DNA of 64,000 nucleotides from Amycolatopsis rubida (GTDB lineage Bacteria > Actinomycetota > Actinomycetes > Mycobacteriales > Pseudonocardiaceae). The notes below the pieces were generated by a model that saw only the letters and a list, made by a program, of their open reading frames with translations, was not told where the DNA came from and did no database searches. A program made the translations under genes and the position numbers. This document shows, in pieces, positions 8,476 to 16,954 of this stretch (position 1 is the stretch's first letter; each line of letters opens with the position of its first letter). Where the stretch lies: positions 310,001 through 374,000 of the forward strand of contig NZ_FOWC01000007.1 of NCBI RefSeq assembly GCF_900115345.1, given 5' to 3'.

Positions 8476-9369
8476 TCAAGACAGGTTTTCTTGTCGGTAG
8501 ACCTCGTGGACCACCGCGGCGATCCGCGGGACCACCTGCGCCGCGGCCTCCAGCGGCACGACGTGCCCGACGCCGGGCAGCACCACGGCGTACCCCCTGG
8601 CCAGCCCGCGCACGAACTGCTCGACGTCGGCGGGCGCGACGATCCGGTCCCGCTCCCCCACGATCGCGGTCACCGGCAGGTCGCCGGCCAGCGACAACGC
8701 GGCTTCCCGCGCGTAGGCGTCGAGTGCGGGCCGGAACTGCGCCACGGTGTGCGGCCAGTTGCCGCGGATCATCTTCACGGTCAGCTCGACGAGGTCCGGG
8801 CCGGGATCGTCGCCGAACAGCCACCAGCGCAGCCCGGCGCTCACCGCGCGGCTGGTGTGCTCGCGGAACACGCCGTAGAGCTTCGCGCCCAGCACCATTT
8901 CCAGGTCCTGCGCGAGCTTCCCGAGCGCGTTGGGCCAGGCCGCCGACGCCTCGGTGGCCAGCCGCCCGGACGAGGTCGACAGCAGCACCAGCCCGCCGGC
9001 GCGCTCGGCGAACAGCTCCGGATGCCGCTGGGTCAGCGACATGACCGCGAGCCCGCCCATGTCGTGGCCGACGAGCACGACGCGGCCGTGCGGGACGGCC
9101 CGCTCGATCACCTCGGCGAGGTCGTCGGCGAGCTGGCCCATCGTCGCGGTGCCGCGCGCGGCCCGGCCGGATTCGCCGTGCCCGCGGTGGTCGTAGCCGA
9201 GCACCGCGAGCGGATGCTCGACCGCGTCCGGCAGCACCGGGGCGATCCGGCCCCAGCTGCGCTGGTCGAGCGCGTAGCCGTGCAGCAGCACGACGGTCAC
9301 CGCCGCCGCCGGGTCGCCCCCGCGCACGAGGTGCAGGGGCGTGCCGTCGGCGAGCCGGAACCCGGGCAT
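8476..9369 (-). CDS. alpha/beta hydrolase
   Basis: A 297-residue serine hydrolase of the alpha/beta fold. The oxyanion segment is LLHGYALDQRSW (residues 28-39). The nucleophile elbow reads G-H-D-M-G-G, that is, an Asp in place of Ser. That matches the nucleophile of the haloalkane dehalogenase/epoxide hydrolase type rather than of esterases. The Asp of the charge relay is in GERDRIVAP and the catalytic His in PGVGHVVPLE. The ATG overlaps the stop of the M20 gene (ATGA), so the two are coupled. An epoxide-hydrolase-like role is an inference from the GHDMGG elbow. Confidence 0.88.
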   Translation of the reverse strand: MPGFRLADGTPLHLVRGGDPAAAVTVVLLHGYALDQRSWGRIAPVLPDAVEHPLAVLGYDHRGHGESGRAARGTATMGQLADDLAEVIERAVPHGRVVLVGHDMGGLAVMSLTQRHPELFAERAGGLVLLSTSSGRLATEASAAWPNALGKLAQDLEMVLGAKLYGVFREHTSRAVSAGLRWWLFGDDPGPDLVELTVKMIRGNWPHTVAQFRPALDAYAREAALSLAGDLPVTAIVGERDRIVAPADVEQFVRGLARGYAVVLPGVGHVVPLEAAAQVVPRIAAVVHEVYRQENLS

Positions 9370-10691
9370 CAGGACGAGCGGAGGAACCGGTCCAGCACCC
9401 GGACGCCGAACTTCAGCGCGTCGACCGGGACGCGCTCGTCCACGCCGTGGAAGAGCCCGGAGAAGTCCAGGTCGGCGGGCAGTTTCAACGGCGCGAAGCC
9501 GAAGTTGCGGATGCCGAGCTGCTGGAAGGACTTCGCGTCGGTGCCGCCGGAGAGCATGTACGGCAGGGTGCGCGCGCCCGGGTCCTCGGCCAGCACCGCG
9601 GCGGTCATGGCGTCGACGAGCGCGCCGTCGAACGTCGTCTCGACCGGCGGCAGCTCCATCCACTCCTTCTCGATGTCCGGCCCGAGCAGCTCGTCCAGCT
9701 CGCGGTCGAACGCCTCAAGCCGGCCCGGCAGGATCCGGCAGTCGACCGCGGCCTCGGCCACCGAAGGAATCACGTTCGACTTGTAGCCCGCGGTGAGCAT
9801 CGTCGGGTTCGCGGTGTCGCGCAGGGTCGCGCCGATCATCCGCGAGATGTTCCCCAGCTTCGCGACCGCGCCCTCGAGGTCGTCCTCCGGAAAGTCCCAG
9901 CCGGTGATCTCGGTGACGCCCGCGAGGAACTCGCGCACGGAATCGGTCAGCACCAACGGGAACTGGTGCTGCCCGAGCTTCGCCACGGCCTCGGACAGCT
10001 TGGTGACCGCGTTGTCGCGATGAATCATCGATCCGTGGCCCGCCGTGCCGCGCACGCGCAGCTTCATCCAGCGGATGCCCTTCTCGGCCGTCTCGATCAC
10101 GTACGCGCGGACGTTGTCCTTCAACGTGATCGAGAACCCGCCGACCTCGCTGATCGCCTCGGTGACCCCCTCGAACAACTCGGGCCGGTTCTCCACCAGC
10201 CACTGCGCCCCGTACTTGCCGCCCGCCTCTTCGTCGGCGACGAACAGGAACACGAGGTCACGGGGCGGCACGATATTGTTGATCTTGTAGTGCCGGGCCA
10301 GGGCCAGCGTCATGCCGACCATGTCCTTCATGTCGACCGCGCCGCGCCCCCACACGTACCCGTCCTGGACCGCGCCGGAGAACGGATGCACGGACCACTC
10401 GGCCGGATCGGCGGGAACGACGTCGAGGTGGCCGTGGATCAGCAACGCCCCGCGGCTCGGGTCGGCCCCCGGCAGCCGCACGATCACGTTGTGCCGGTCC
10501 TTGCCGCCCGACTCGACGTAGGTGATCTCGTACCCGGCGTCGGTCAGCTTCTCCGCGACGTACTCGGCCGCGACCCGCTCGCCCACGAGGGTTTCGGGGT
10601 CGCCGGTGTTGGTGGTGTCGATGCGGATCAGCTCGCTGGTGAGCGTGACAGCCTCGTCCGCGGCGGCGTCGATCAAGTTCGGTTGGGTCAC
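9369..10691 (-). CDS. M20/M25/M40 family metallo-hydrolase
   Basis: A 440-residue dizinc exopeptidase or amidohydrolase. Zinc motifs are complete: HGHLDVVPAD with the first ligand His, GRGAVDMKD with the bridging Asp, and FVADEEAGG with the catalytic Glu pair; the lid domain contains RGTAGHGSMIH. The C-terminal metal His is in SGLFHGVDERVP. The start is GTG at 10691. It is the first gene of the reverse-strand operon that continues with the alpha/beta hydrolase. It belongs to the group annotated as dipeptidase or acetylornithine deacetylase-like; substrate not determinable. Confidence 0.93.
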   Translation of the reverse strand: MTQPNLIDAAADEAVTLTSELIRIDTTNTGDPETLVGERVAAEYVAEKLTDAGYEITYVESGGKDRHNVIVRLPGADPSRGALLIHGHLDVVPADPAEWSVHPFSGAVQDGYVWGRGAVDMKDMVGMTLALARHYKINNIVPPRDLVFLFVADEEAGGKYGAQWLVENRPELFEGVTEAISEVGGFSITLKDNVRAYVIETAEKGIRWMKLRVRGTAGHGSMIHRDNAVTKLSEAVAKLGQHQFPLVLTDSVREFLAGVTEITGWDFPEDDLEGAVAKLGNISRMIGATLRDTANPTMLTAGYKSNVIPSVAEAAVDCRILPGRLEAFDRELDELLGPDIEKEWMELPPVETTFDGALVDAMTAAVLAEDPGARTLPYMLSGGTDAKSFQQLGIRNFGFAPLKLPADLDFSGLFHGVDERVPVDALKFGVRVLDRFLRSS

Positions 10692-10774
10692 CGGCCATTC
10701 CTATCATCCGACGCCCCGGCACGCCGTCGTCCCGGCGAGTGGACCCGCCGCCCGGCACGGCGGCCGCCCCCGAA

Positions 10775-10828
10775 GTCCGTGAGAGCCACCCTGAGGAACT
10801 CTGATTCCCTCAGGGTTCCCCTCACGAC
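10775..10828. repeat. nested imperfect palindrome
   Basis: Outer arms GTCCGTGAG and CTCACGAC enclose an inner hairpin CCCTGAGG..CCTCAGGG (10789-10815). The outer arm resembles the TCGTGAG arms of the palindromes at 14342 and 21457, so it may be a diverged member of the same dispersed family. No T-run follows. Confidence 0.6.
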
Positions 10829-10965
10829 CAGCCACCGGAGGTGAGGGGGCTTCATGGAGCCCGCCGCGGATGCTCCACCACCCGCGAGACCGCGGCCAGC
10901 GCACCCAACGATCGAGGCACCCAGCCCCTCCCCCGCACCCCGATCCGAAGCCTCCCTGCGGTTCT

Positions 10966-11008
10966 GGGGTGCTTGTCAAGGCATCTTTCCCGCCCTGACA
11001 AGCACCCC
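10966..11008. repeat. 13-bp-arm inverted repeat
   Basis: GGGGTGCTTGTCA at 10966-10978 pairs perfectly with TGACAAGCACCCC at 10996-11008 across a 17-base loop. It lies between two divergent promoters, so it could be an operator or an RNA hairpin. No poly-T tail is present. Confidence 0.65.
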
Positions 11009-11104
11009 CGAACCGTCAGCACACTCGGGCTTCGGGGTGCCCCACGCAACCACTCCACCTGCGAAACGCACCCCTCATCCGACTGATCCGCCAGTCAACC
11101 CAAG

Positions 11105-11181
11105 ATCGCAACTCCTTGCCACAAAACAGATAATTCAAATCGTTACGCATCCACCCCCACCGGAGTTGCGATTTTCGCAAC
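11105..11181. promoter_or_regulatory. putative autoregulatory operators of the XRE-TetR regulator
   Basis: ATCGCAACTCC (11105-11115) is the inverted copy of GGAGTTGCGAT (11162-11172). The latter overlaps a compact palindrome GTTGCGA-ttt-TCGCAAC (11165-11181) ending 21 bases before the start codon. The A/T-rich stretch between the copies is the likely promoter. Three half-sites of one motif immediately upstream of a repressor gene suggest autoregulation; this is inference. Confidence 0.6.
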
Positions 11182-11202
11182 GCGCAGTTACCGTCTCCGG
11201 CC

Positions 11203-12063
11203 ATGGACGAAACGGACCAGCTGAGAGAACGGGTGCGCCAGCTGATCCAGTCCATGCCCGTCCCCCAACGCGAGTTCGCCGCCGCCATCGGCCTGGACCA
11301 GACCAAACTCTCCAAGGCCCTCAACGGCACCCGCCGCTTCTCCCCGCACGAACTCGTCCGCGTGGCCGAATACTCCGGCGTCACGGTGAACTGGCTGCTC
11401 AACGGCAGCGACGACGCCAAAACCGTCACCGCCGTCCCGGCCCCGGCCGCGGGGACCGCCAGCGACCCCGGCGACCTGGCCCACTCCGAGCCCCGGCGGC
11501 GGATTCTCGAAACCGCCTGGCAGCTCATCGCCGAACGCGGCTACCACCGGGTGCGCATCGCCGACATCGCGCAAGCGTGCGGCACGAGCACCGCCGCCAT
11601 CCACTACCACTTCCCCACCAAAACCGAAGTCCTCGACGAAGCGTTGCGGCGCAACGTGAAGCTCGCTTTCGACCGGCAGGTCGCCGAGCTGCACGCGGTG
11701 CCCGGCGCGCACGACCGGCTGCTGAAGCTGGTCGAACTCCAGCTGCCCACCGAGGGCCTGCTGCGCGCCGAATGGTCGGTGTGGCTGCAGGTCTGGAACG
11801 AGGTCGCGCTCGACCCGCGGCTGCGTTCGCTCTACACCGATTCCTACGACCGCTGGTACCAGACCATTCTCATGACCATCCGCACCGGCCAGGAGCAGGG
11901 CGTGTTCCGCCTGGCCTGCCCCGAGGCCGCCACCGCGCAGCTCACCGCGCTGATCGACGGCCTCGGCATCCAGGTGCTGACCGGGCGTCCCGGCAGCACG
12001 GTGGGCGCGATGCGCGCGCACCTGCACGACTTCATCGACCGCTCGATCGTCCAAGGAGCCTGA
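11203..12063 (+). CDS. XRE-TetR fusion transcriptional regulator
   Basis: A 286-residue protein with two DNA-binding modules. Residues about 5-68 form a Cro/CI-type helix-turn-helix (PQREFAAAIGLDQTKLSKAL) ending in the VTVNWLLNG motif typical of XRE proteins. After an Ala/Pro linker, residues about 95-285 form a complete TetR protein: HTH IADIAQACGTSTAAIHYHFP then an all-helical effector domain. Fusion of both in one frame is unusual; most homologues carry only one. The stop overlaps the start of the BKACE gene, so it is the first gene of the catabolic operon and probably its effector-sensing repressor. Confidence 0.92.
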   Translation: MDETDQLRERVRQLIQSMPVPQREFAAAIGLDQTKLSKALNGTRRFSPHELVRVAEYSGVTVNWLLNGSDDAKTVTAVPAPAAGTASDPGDLAHSEPRRRILETAWQLIAERGYHRVRIADIAQACGTSTAAIHYHFPTKTEVLDEALRRNVKLAFDRQVAELHAVPGAHDRLLKLVELQLPTEGLLRAEWSVWLQVWNEVALDPRLRSLYTDSYDRWYQTILMTIRTGQEQGVFRLACPEAATAQLTALIDGLGIQVLTGRPGSTVGAMRAHLHDFIDRSIVQGA

Positions 12064-12956
12064 TGAACCACGAGGTCATCGTCACCTGCGCGCTCACCGG
12101 CGCGGGGGACACCACCCGCCGGAGCCCGCACGTCCCGGTCAGCCCGGCGCAGATCGCCGAGAGCGCCGTCGAGGCCGCCAACGCCGGCGCGGCCGTGGTG
12201 CACATCCACGTGCGCGAACCCGAAACCGGCGCGCCGTCGCGGGACGTCGCGCTGTACCGCGAGGCGGTGCGGCTGGTCAAAGAGTCCGGTGTGGACGTTG
12301 TCGTCAACCTCACCGCGGGTATGGGCGGCGACCTGGTCATCGACGCCGAGGACCCGCTCAAGCCGGTCGACGGCACCGACCTGGTCAACGCGCACGACCG
12401 GCTCCCGCACGTCGAAGAACTGCTGCCGGACATCTGCACCCTCGACTGCGGTTCGCTGAACTTCGGCGAGGGCAACCAGCTCTATGTGTCCACTCCGGAC
12501 ATGCTGCGCACCGGCGCGAAGCGCATCCAGGAACTGGGCGTGAAGCCCGAACTGGAGATCTTCGACACCGGCAACCTGTGGTTCGCCACGAAGATGGTCT
12601 CCGAAGGCCTGATCGACCCGCCGCCGCTTTTCCAGCTCTGCATGGGCATCCCGTACGGCGCGCCGCCGGATCCCGGGCTGCTGCAGGCGATGGTGCACCT
12701 GCTGCCGGAAGGCGCGCAGTGGGCGTCGTTCGCCATCGGGCGCGAGCAGATGCCGTGGGTCGCGCAGTCGGTGCTGCTGGGCGGGCACGTCCGGGTCGGG
12801 CTGGAGGACAACCTCTACCTGGCGCGCGGTGTCAAGGCCACCAACGGCCAGCTCGTCGAACGCGCGGTGGACATCGTGCAGAAGCTCGGCGCGGACATCG
12901 CCGGCCCGGACCGGGCGCGGGAAATCCTGGGGCTGAAGGAGCGCGTGAATGCCTGA
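12063..12956 (+). CDS. BKACE family beta-keto acid cleavage enzyme (3-dehydrocarnitine cleavage type)
   Basis: A 297-residue Zn-dependent TIM-barrel enzyme of the 3-keto-5-aminohexanoate cleavage family, which condenses a beta-keto acid with acetyl-CoA to give an acyl-CoA plus acetoacetate. Metal ligands are visible as HIHVRE (His47 and His49). Other family landmarks are VVNLTAGMGGD, CGSLNFG and EIFDTGNLW. Paired with a carnitine-dehydrogenase-like enzyme and a thioesterase in the same order as the Pseudomonas cdhCAB carnitine genes, it most likely acts on 3-dehydrocarnitine, giving betainyl-CoA. Other beta-keto acids remain possible. It overlaps both neighbours by four to eight bases. Confidence 0.9.
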   Translation: MNHEVIVTCALTGAGDTTRRSPHVPVSPAQIAESAVEAANAGAAVVHIHVREPETGAPSRDVALYREAVRLVKESGVDVVVNLTAGMGGDLVIDAEDPLKPVDGTDLVNAHDRLPHVEELLPDICTLDCGSLNFGEGNQLYVSTPDMLRTGAKRIQELGVKPELEIFDTGNLWFATKMVSEGLIDPPPLFQLCMGIPYGAPPDPGLLQAMVHLLPEGAQWASFAIGREQMPWVAQSVLLGGHVRVGLEDNLYLARGVKATNGQLVERAVDIVQKLGADIAGPDRAREILGLKERVNA

Positions 12957-13908
12957 GACCGCTGAGACCGCTGAGACCACTGTGGACACTGTCGCCTGCA
13001 TCGGAGCCGGCGTCATCGGCGGCGGCTGGGTCGCGCACTTCCTCGCCCAGGGCTTCGACGTCCGGGCCTGGGACCCCGCCCCAGACGCCGCGGAGAAGCT
13101 CGAACGGCTCGTCAACGCGGCCTGGCCCGCGCTCACCGAATTGGGCCTCAAGCCGGGCGCGAACCGGGACCGGCTCACCGTCACCGCGACGCTCGCGGAG
13201 GCCGTCGACGGCGTGGGCTTCGTCCAGGAGAGCGCGCCGGAAGACCTGCCCCTCAAACAGAAACTGCTCGCCGACATCGACGCCGTCACCGCGCCGGACG
13301 TCGTGGTCGCCTCCTCCACCTCCGGCTACGGCATGACCGAAATGCAGGTCGCCGCGAAGACGCCGGAACGGCTGGTCGTCGGGCATCCGTTCAACCCGCC
13401 GTACCTGATTCCGCTGGTCGAGGTCGCGGGCGGGAAGCTCAGCGCGCCGTGGGCGGTCGAGCGGGCCGCCGCGTTCTACCGGCGCGTCGGCAAGTCCGTG
13501 ATCACGATGGACCGCGAGGTGCCCGGGTTCATCGCGAACCGGCTCCAGGAAGCGCTGTGGCGCGAAGCCCTGCACATGGTCGCGAACGGCGAGGCGACCG
13601 TCGAGCAGATCGACCTCGCGATCACCGACGGACCGGGCCTGCGCTGGCCGGTCCAGGGCCCGATGCTGACCTTCCACCTGGCCGGCGGCGAGGGCGGCAT
13701 GGCGCACATGCTGGACCACTTCGGACCGTCGCTGAAGTCGCCGTGGACCCGGCTCGAAGCACCCGAACTCACCAAGGACCTGCGCGACGCCGTGGTCGCG
13801 GGCTGCGCCGACGAGGCGGACGGGCGGACCATCGCCGACCTGGTCGCCGAACGCGACCGGGCGGTCATCGCGATCCAGCGCGCGGTCGGGCAGGCCCGTC
13901 GTGGCTGA
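12949..13908 (+). CDS. 3-hydroxyacyl-CoA dehydrogenase family protein, L-carnitine dehydrogenase-like
   Basis: A 319-residue NAD-dependent dehydrogenase with an N-terminal Rossmann motif GAGVIGGG (residues 19-26) and the family core GHPFNPPYLIPLVEV that carries the catalytic His. The C-terminal helical dimerisation domain is complete. The length and the HPFNPPYLIPLVEV variant fit the stand-alone carnitine dehydrogenases better than fatty-acid enzymes, which end the motif differently. It overlaps the BKACE gene by eight bases and the thioesterase gene by eight. It would oxidise the beta-hydroxyl before BKACE cleavage. Substrate is inferred from context only. Confidence 0.9.
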   Translation: MPETAETAETTVDTVACIGAGVIGGGWVAHFLAQGFDVRAWDPAPDAAEKLERLVNAAWPALTELGLKPGANRDRLTVTATLAEAVDGVGFVQESAPEDLPLKQKLLADIDAVTAPDVVVASSTSGYGMTEMQVAAKTPERLVVGHPFNPPYLIPLVEVAGGKLSAPWAVERAAAFYRRVGKSVITMDREVPGFIANRLQEALWREALHMVANGEATVEQIDLAITDGPGLRWPVQGPMLTFHLAGGEGGMAHMLDHFGPSLKSPWTRLEAPELTKDLRDAVVAGCADEADGRTIADLVAERDRAVIAIQRAVGQARRG

Positions 13909-14326
13909 GTACCGCGACCGGGTCCGGCCGGAGTGGATCGACTACAACGGCCACCTCTCCGAGCCCTACTACGTACTCGTCTTCGGCGACGCGACCACGG
14001 CGCTGATGGACATCGCCGGCCTCGGCCCCGGCTACCGGGAGAGAACCGGGGCGTCGCTGTACACAGTGGAGGCGCACGTCCGGTACCTGCGCGAAGTCGG
14101 CGCGGACGCCGAACTCGAGGTGACGACCTCCGTGCTGTCAGTCGGCGCGAAAAAGGTGCGGCTGTGCCACGAAATGCGCGTCGGCGGCGAACTCGTCGCC
14201 ACCGAAGAGCTGTTGTGCCTGCACGTTTCCGGGGGCCGCGCGACGCCGTTCCCCGCCGAAATCGCCACCGCGCTCGACACGCACCTCGCCCCGGTCCCGG
14301 ACTACGCGGGACGCGCCATCGCCTGA
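13901..14326 (+). CDS. hotdog-fold thioesterase (betainyl-CoA thioesterase-like)
   Basis: A 141-residue 4-hydroxybenzoyl-CoA-type hotdog thioesterase: W-I-D-Y-N-G-H-L-S-E-P-Y-Y at the N-terminus carries the family Asp/His region, followed by EAHVRYLREV and the central strand. Its GTG start lies inside the end of the dehydrogenase gene, giving strict coupling. In some bacteria this domain is fused to carnitine dehydrogenase; here it is separate. In the proposed pathway it releases glycine betaine (or an analogue) from its CoA ester. The operon is followed by a strong palindrome. Confidence 0.9.
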   Translation: MAEYRDRVRPEWIDYNGHLSEPYYVLVFGDATTALMDIAGLGPGYRERTGASLYTVEAHVRYLREVGADAELEVTTSVLSVGAKKVRLCHEMRVGGELVATEELLCLHVSGGRATPFPAEIATALDTHLAPVPDYAGRAIA

Positions 14327-14341
14327 CCCCCTCCCCCCATC

Positions 14342-14391
14342 GTGTCGTGAGCGGCGATCCCGGTCAGAACCGGGATCGCCGCTCACGACAC
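14342..14391. terminator. perfect 23-bp-arm palindrome, probable attenuator or terminator
   Basis: The left arm 14342-14364 begins GTGTCGTGAGCGG and pairs perfectly with 14369-14391 around a four-base CAGA loop. It sits between the thioesterase and the ABC transporter genes, both on the plus strand. No T-tract follows, as is usual in such GC-rich genomes. The arm sequence is shared with the palindrome at 21457. It may reduce read-through into the transporter genes. Confidence 0.75.
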
Positions 14392-14408
14392 CCGCTCGAA
14401 AGTCACCC

Positions 14409-16001
14409 ATGGAAGCCCGATGTAAACCGACCAACGTTTCCCGCCGCCGATTCCTCACCGCCGCGCTCGGCGGCGCCGCTCTCGCCGGCACCGCTCCCCT
14501 GCTGGCCGCCTGCGGCTCCACCGTCGCCGCCGCCGTCCCCTCCGGGCCACCCCGGCGAGGCGGCACTCTTCGCGTCGGAGTCACCGGCGGAGGCGCGTCG
14601 GACACGCTCGACCCGCACATCCCCGCCACGAACCCGGACATCGCCCGGGTGCTCAACCTCTACGAGCCGCTCCTGCTGCGCGATCACGACTACCGGCTCC
14701 AGATGCTGGTCGCCGAATCGCTGAAGTCCTCGCCGGACGCGCGCACCTGGACCGCCGTGCTGCGCCAGGGCATCCGCTTCCACGACGGCCGCCCGGTGAC
14801 CCCGGCCGACGTCGTCGCGACCTTCCGCCGGATCACCGACCCGAAGGACCCGAAGAGCGGCGCGGCCGGGCTGAGCATGCTCGGCGAGGTCGCCGCGACC
14901 GGCGACCGGACCGTCGAATTCCGGCTCACCTCCCCGAATTCCGGCTTCGACGACCTGCTCGGGCAGTACAGCCTCGGCATCGTCCCGGCCGATTTCGACG
15001 TCAAACGGCCGATCGGCACCGGCCCGTTCAAAGCCGAGACCTTCACCGCCGGGCTGCAGAGCACCTTCGTGCGCAACGAGCACTACTGGCGTCCGGGCGA
15101 GCCGTACCTGGACCGGTTGTCGCTCATCAACTTCGCCGACGACGACGCCCGGATCAACGCTCTCCTCTCGTCCCAAGTGGACGCGATCGACCAGGTTCCG
15201 GTGGCGCTCGTGGACGTGCTCCGCAGCGATCCGCGGATCCAGGTGCTCCGGTCGGAAACCGGGACCTGGCTGCCGTTCACCATGCGCGTCGACCGGCCGC
15301 CCTTCAACGACGTCCGCGTGCGCCAGGCGCTGCGCCTGGTGGTCGATCGCGAGCAGATGATCAATCAGGTGCTCAGCGGACAGGGCCGGGTCGGCAACGA
15401 CCTGTACGCGCCCTTCGACCCGGCCTACAACCGGCAACTGCCGCAGCGGAAGCAGAACATCGCCGAGGCGAAACGGCTGCTCGCCGAAGCGGGCAAGCCG
15501 AACCTCGACATCGAACTGGTCACCGCGCCGATCCAGGCCGGTGCGGTCGAGGCGGCGCAGGTCTTCCAGCAGCAGGCCAAGGCAGCAGGCGTGAACGTGC
15601 GGATCCGGAAGATCGACACCACCACGTTCTACGGCGAGAACTACCTGTCCTGGGATTTCGCGCAGGACTTCTGGTACACGCGCAACTACCTGCCGCAGGT
15701 CGCGTCCGGCGCGCTGCCGAAAGCGCCCTACAACGAAACCCATTGGAACGACCCGGAATTCACCGGCCTCGTCACGCGGGCGAGCGCCACCGTGGACCCG
15801 AAGGCGCGCACGGAGCTGCTTCACCGCGCGCAGCAGATCGAATACGAACGCGGCGGGCTGATCGTCTGGGGGTTCGTCGACCAGGTCGACGCCTACCAGT
15901 CCTATGTGGCCGGATTCGTGCCGGACCGGACCGGGATCTCGCTGTCGGGCTACCAGTTCCGCCAGGTCTGGCTCGGCACGGCGGAAGGGGGCGCGGCATG
16001 A
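14409..16001 (+). CDS. ABC transporter substrate-binding lipoprotein (SBP family 5)
   Basis: A 530-residue solute receptor of the oligopeptide/nickel/opine class. The N-terminus has a twin-arginine-like motif SRRRFLTA and a lipobox L-A-A-C (about residue 35), so it is exported and lipid-anchored. The family signature FHDGRPVTPADVVATFRRI is at about residues 124-142. It ends in an ATGA overlap with the first permease gene. Following directly after the carnitine-like catabolic genes, it probably captures the substrate or a conjugated form of it; SBP5 proteins bind chemically diverse ligands. Confidence 0.95.
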   Translation: MEARCKPTNVSRRRFLTAALGGAALAGTAPLLAACGSTVAAAVPSGPPRRGGTLRVGVTGGGASDTLDPHIPATNPDIARVLNLYEPLLLRDHDYRLQMLVAESLKSSPDARTWTAVLRQGIRFHDGRPVTPADVVATFRRITDPKDPKSGAAGLSMLGEVAATGDRTVEFRLTSPNSGFDDLLGQYSLGIVPADFDVKRPIGTGPFKAETFTAGLQSTFVRNEHYWRPGEPYLDRLSLINFADDDARINALLSSQVDAIDQVPVALVDVLRSDPRIQVLRSETGTWLPFTMRVDRPPFNDVRVRQALRLVVDREQMINQVLSGQGRVGNDLYAPFDPAYNRQLPQRKQNIAEAKRLLAEAGKPNLDIELVTAPIQAGAVEAAQVFQQQAKAAGVNVRIRKIDTTTFYGENYLSWDFAQDFWYTRNYLPQVASGALPKAPYNETHWNDPEFTGLVTRASATVDPKARTELLHRAQQIEYERGGLIVWGFVDQVDAYQSYVAGFVPDRTGISLSGYQFRQVWLGTAEGGAA

Positions 16002-16954
16002 CCCGGCTGATCCTCAAACGGCTGCTCGTGAGCCTCGTGGTGCTGTGGCTGGTCACCCTGCTGGTGTTCGTCGCGACGCTGCTGCTGCCGGGCGATCCGG
16101 CGCGGGCCATCCTCGGCCAGCAGGCGACTCCGGAGCGGATCGCCGCGCTGCAGCACCAGCTGCACCTCGACGAACCGGTCTGGCAGCGCTACCTCTCCTG
16201 GCTGGGCGGCCTGTTCACCGGCGACCTCGGCACGTCGACCTCGACCCAGGGCCCGGTCACGACGCTGCTGGCGGACCGCGTGTCGGCCTCGCTCGTCCTG
16301 CTCGTGCTCGCCGCCGTGATCGCCACCCCGCTCGGGCTCGCCTTCGGCACCTGGACCGCGATGCGCCGCGGCCGCGCCGGCGACCAGGTCGTCTCCGGGG
16401 TCAGCCTGGTGATCGCCGCCTTGCCGGAGTTCGTGATCGGCGTGGCGCTCATCGTCCTCTTCGCGACGACGGTGTTCCGCGTCCTGCCTTCAGTCACCCT
16501 CACGCCACCAGGCGAAGCGGTATGGGCGCAACCGAGTCAGCTCGTGTTGCCGGTGCTCACCCTCGTGCTCGTCGTGACGCCGTACATCACCCGGATGATG
16601 CGCGCGACGATGAGCGAAGTCCTCGATTCCGGGTACGTGGAAATGGCACGGCTCAAGGGAATGCGCGAGCGGACGGTGCTGCTGCGGCACGCCCTGCCGC
16701 ACGCGGTCGGGCCGGTCGCGCAGGTCGTCGCGATCCAGCTGGCGTGGCTGGCCGGCGGCGTCGTGGTGGTCGAGTTCCTGTTCCGTTACCCCGGCATCGG
16801 CCAGGCGCTGATCGACGCGGTCGGCAAACGCGACGTCGCCGTCGTCCAGGCGGTGACGCTGCTGATCGCCGCGGTCTACATCGTGGTGAACCTGCTGGCC
16901 GACGTGATCGGCATCCTCGCCGATCCCCAGCTCCGGACGGAGGCGCTGCGATGA
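15998..16954 (+). CDS. ABC transporter permease (DppB type)
   Basis: A 318-residue inner-membrane protein with an N-terminal helix (about 8-30), periplasmic loop, then five further helices. The cytoplasmic coupling motif reads EVLDSGYVEMARLKGMRERTVL, the EAA loop that contacts the ATPase. It starts inside the stop of the binding-protein gene and its own stop overlaps the next permease, so all transporter parts are co-translated. It pairs with the DppC-type permease. Confidence 0.95.
   Translation: MTRLILKRLLVSLVVLWLVTLLVFVATLLLPGDPARAILGQQATPERIAALQHQLHLDEPVWQRYLSWLGGLFTGDLGTSTSTQGPVTTLLADRVSASLVLLVLAAVIATPLGLAFGTWTAMRRGRAGDQVVSGVSLVIAALPEFVIGVALIVLFATTVFRVLPSVTLTPPGEAVWAQPSQLVLPVLTLVLVVTPYITRMMRATMSEVLDSGYVEMARLKGMRERTVLLRHALPHAVGPVAQVVAIQLAWLAGGVVVVEFLFRYPGIGQALIDAVGKRDVAVVQAVTLLIAAVYIVVNLLADVIGILADPQLRTEALR

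Larger units (their letters stand above)
10692..11202. other. intergenic regulatory region without a gene
   Basis: About 510 bases between the divergent M20 and XRE-TetR genes. No coding frame has convincing codon bias. It contains two stem-loops and an A/T-rich operator region directly before the regulator gene, listed separately. Confidence 0.7.

Noticed and set aside
14342..14391. Mobile-element end or attachment site
   Set aside because: No transposase or integrase and no target duplication; a long perfect hairpin after a stop codon is better read as a terminator-like repeat.
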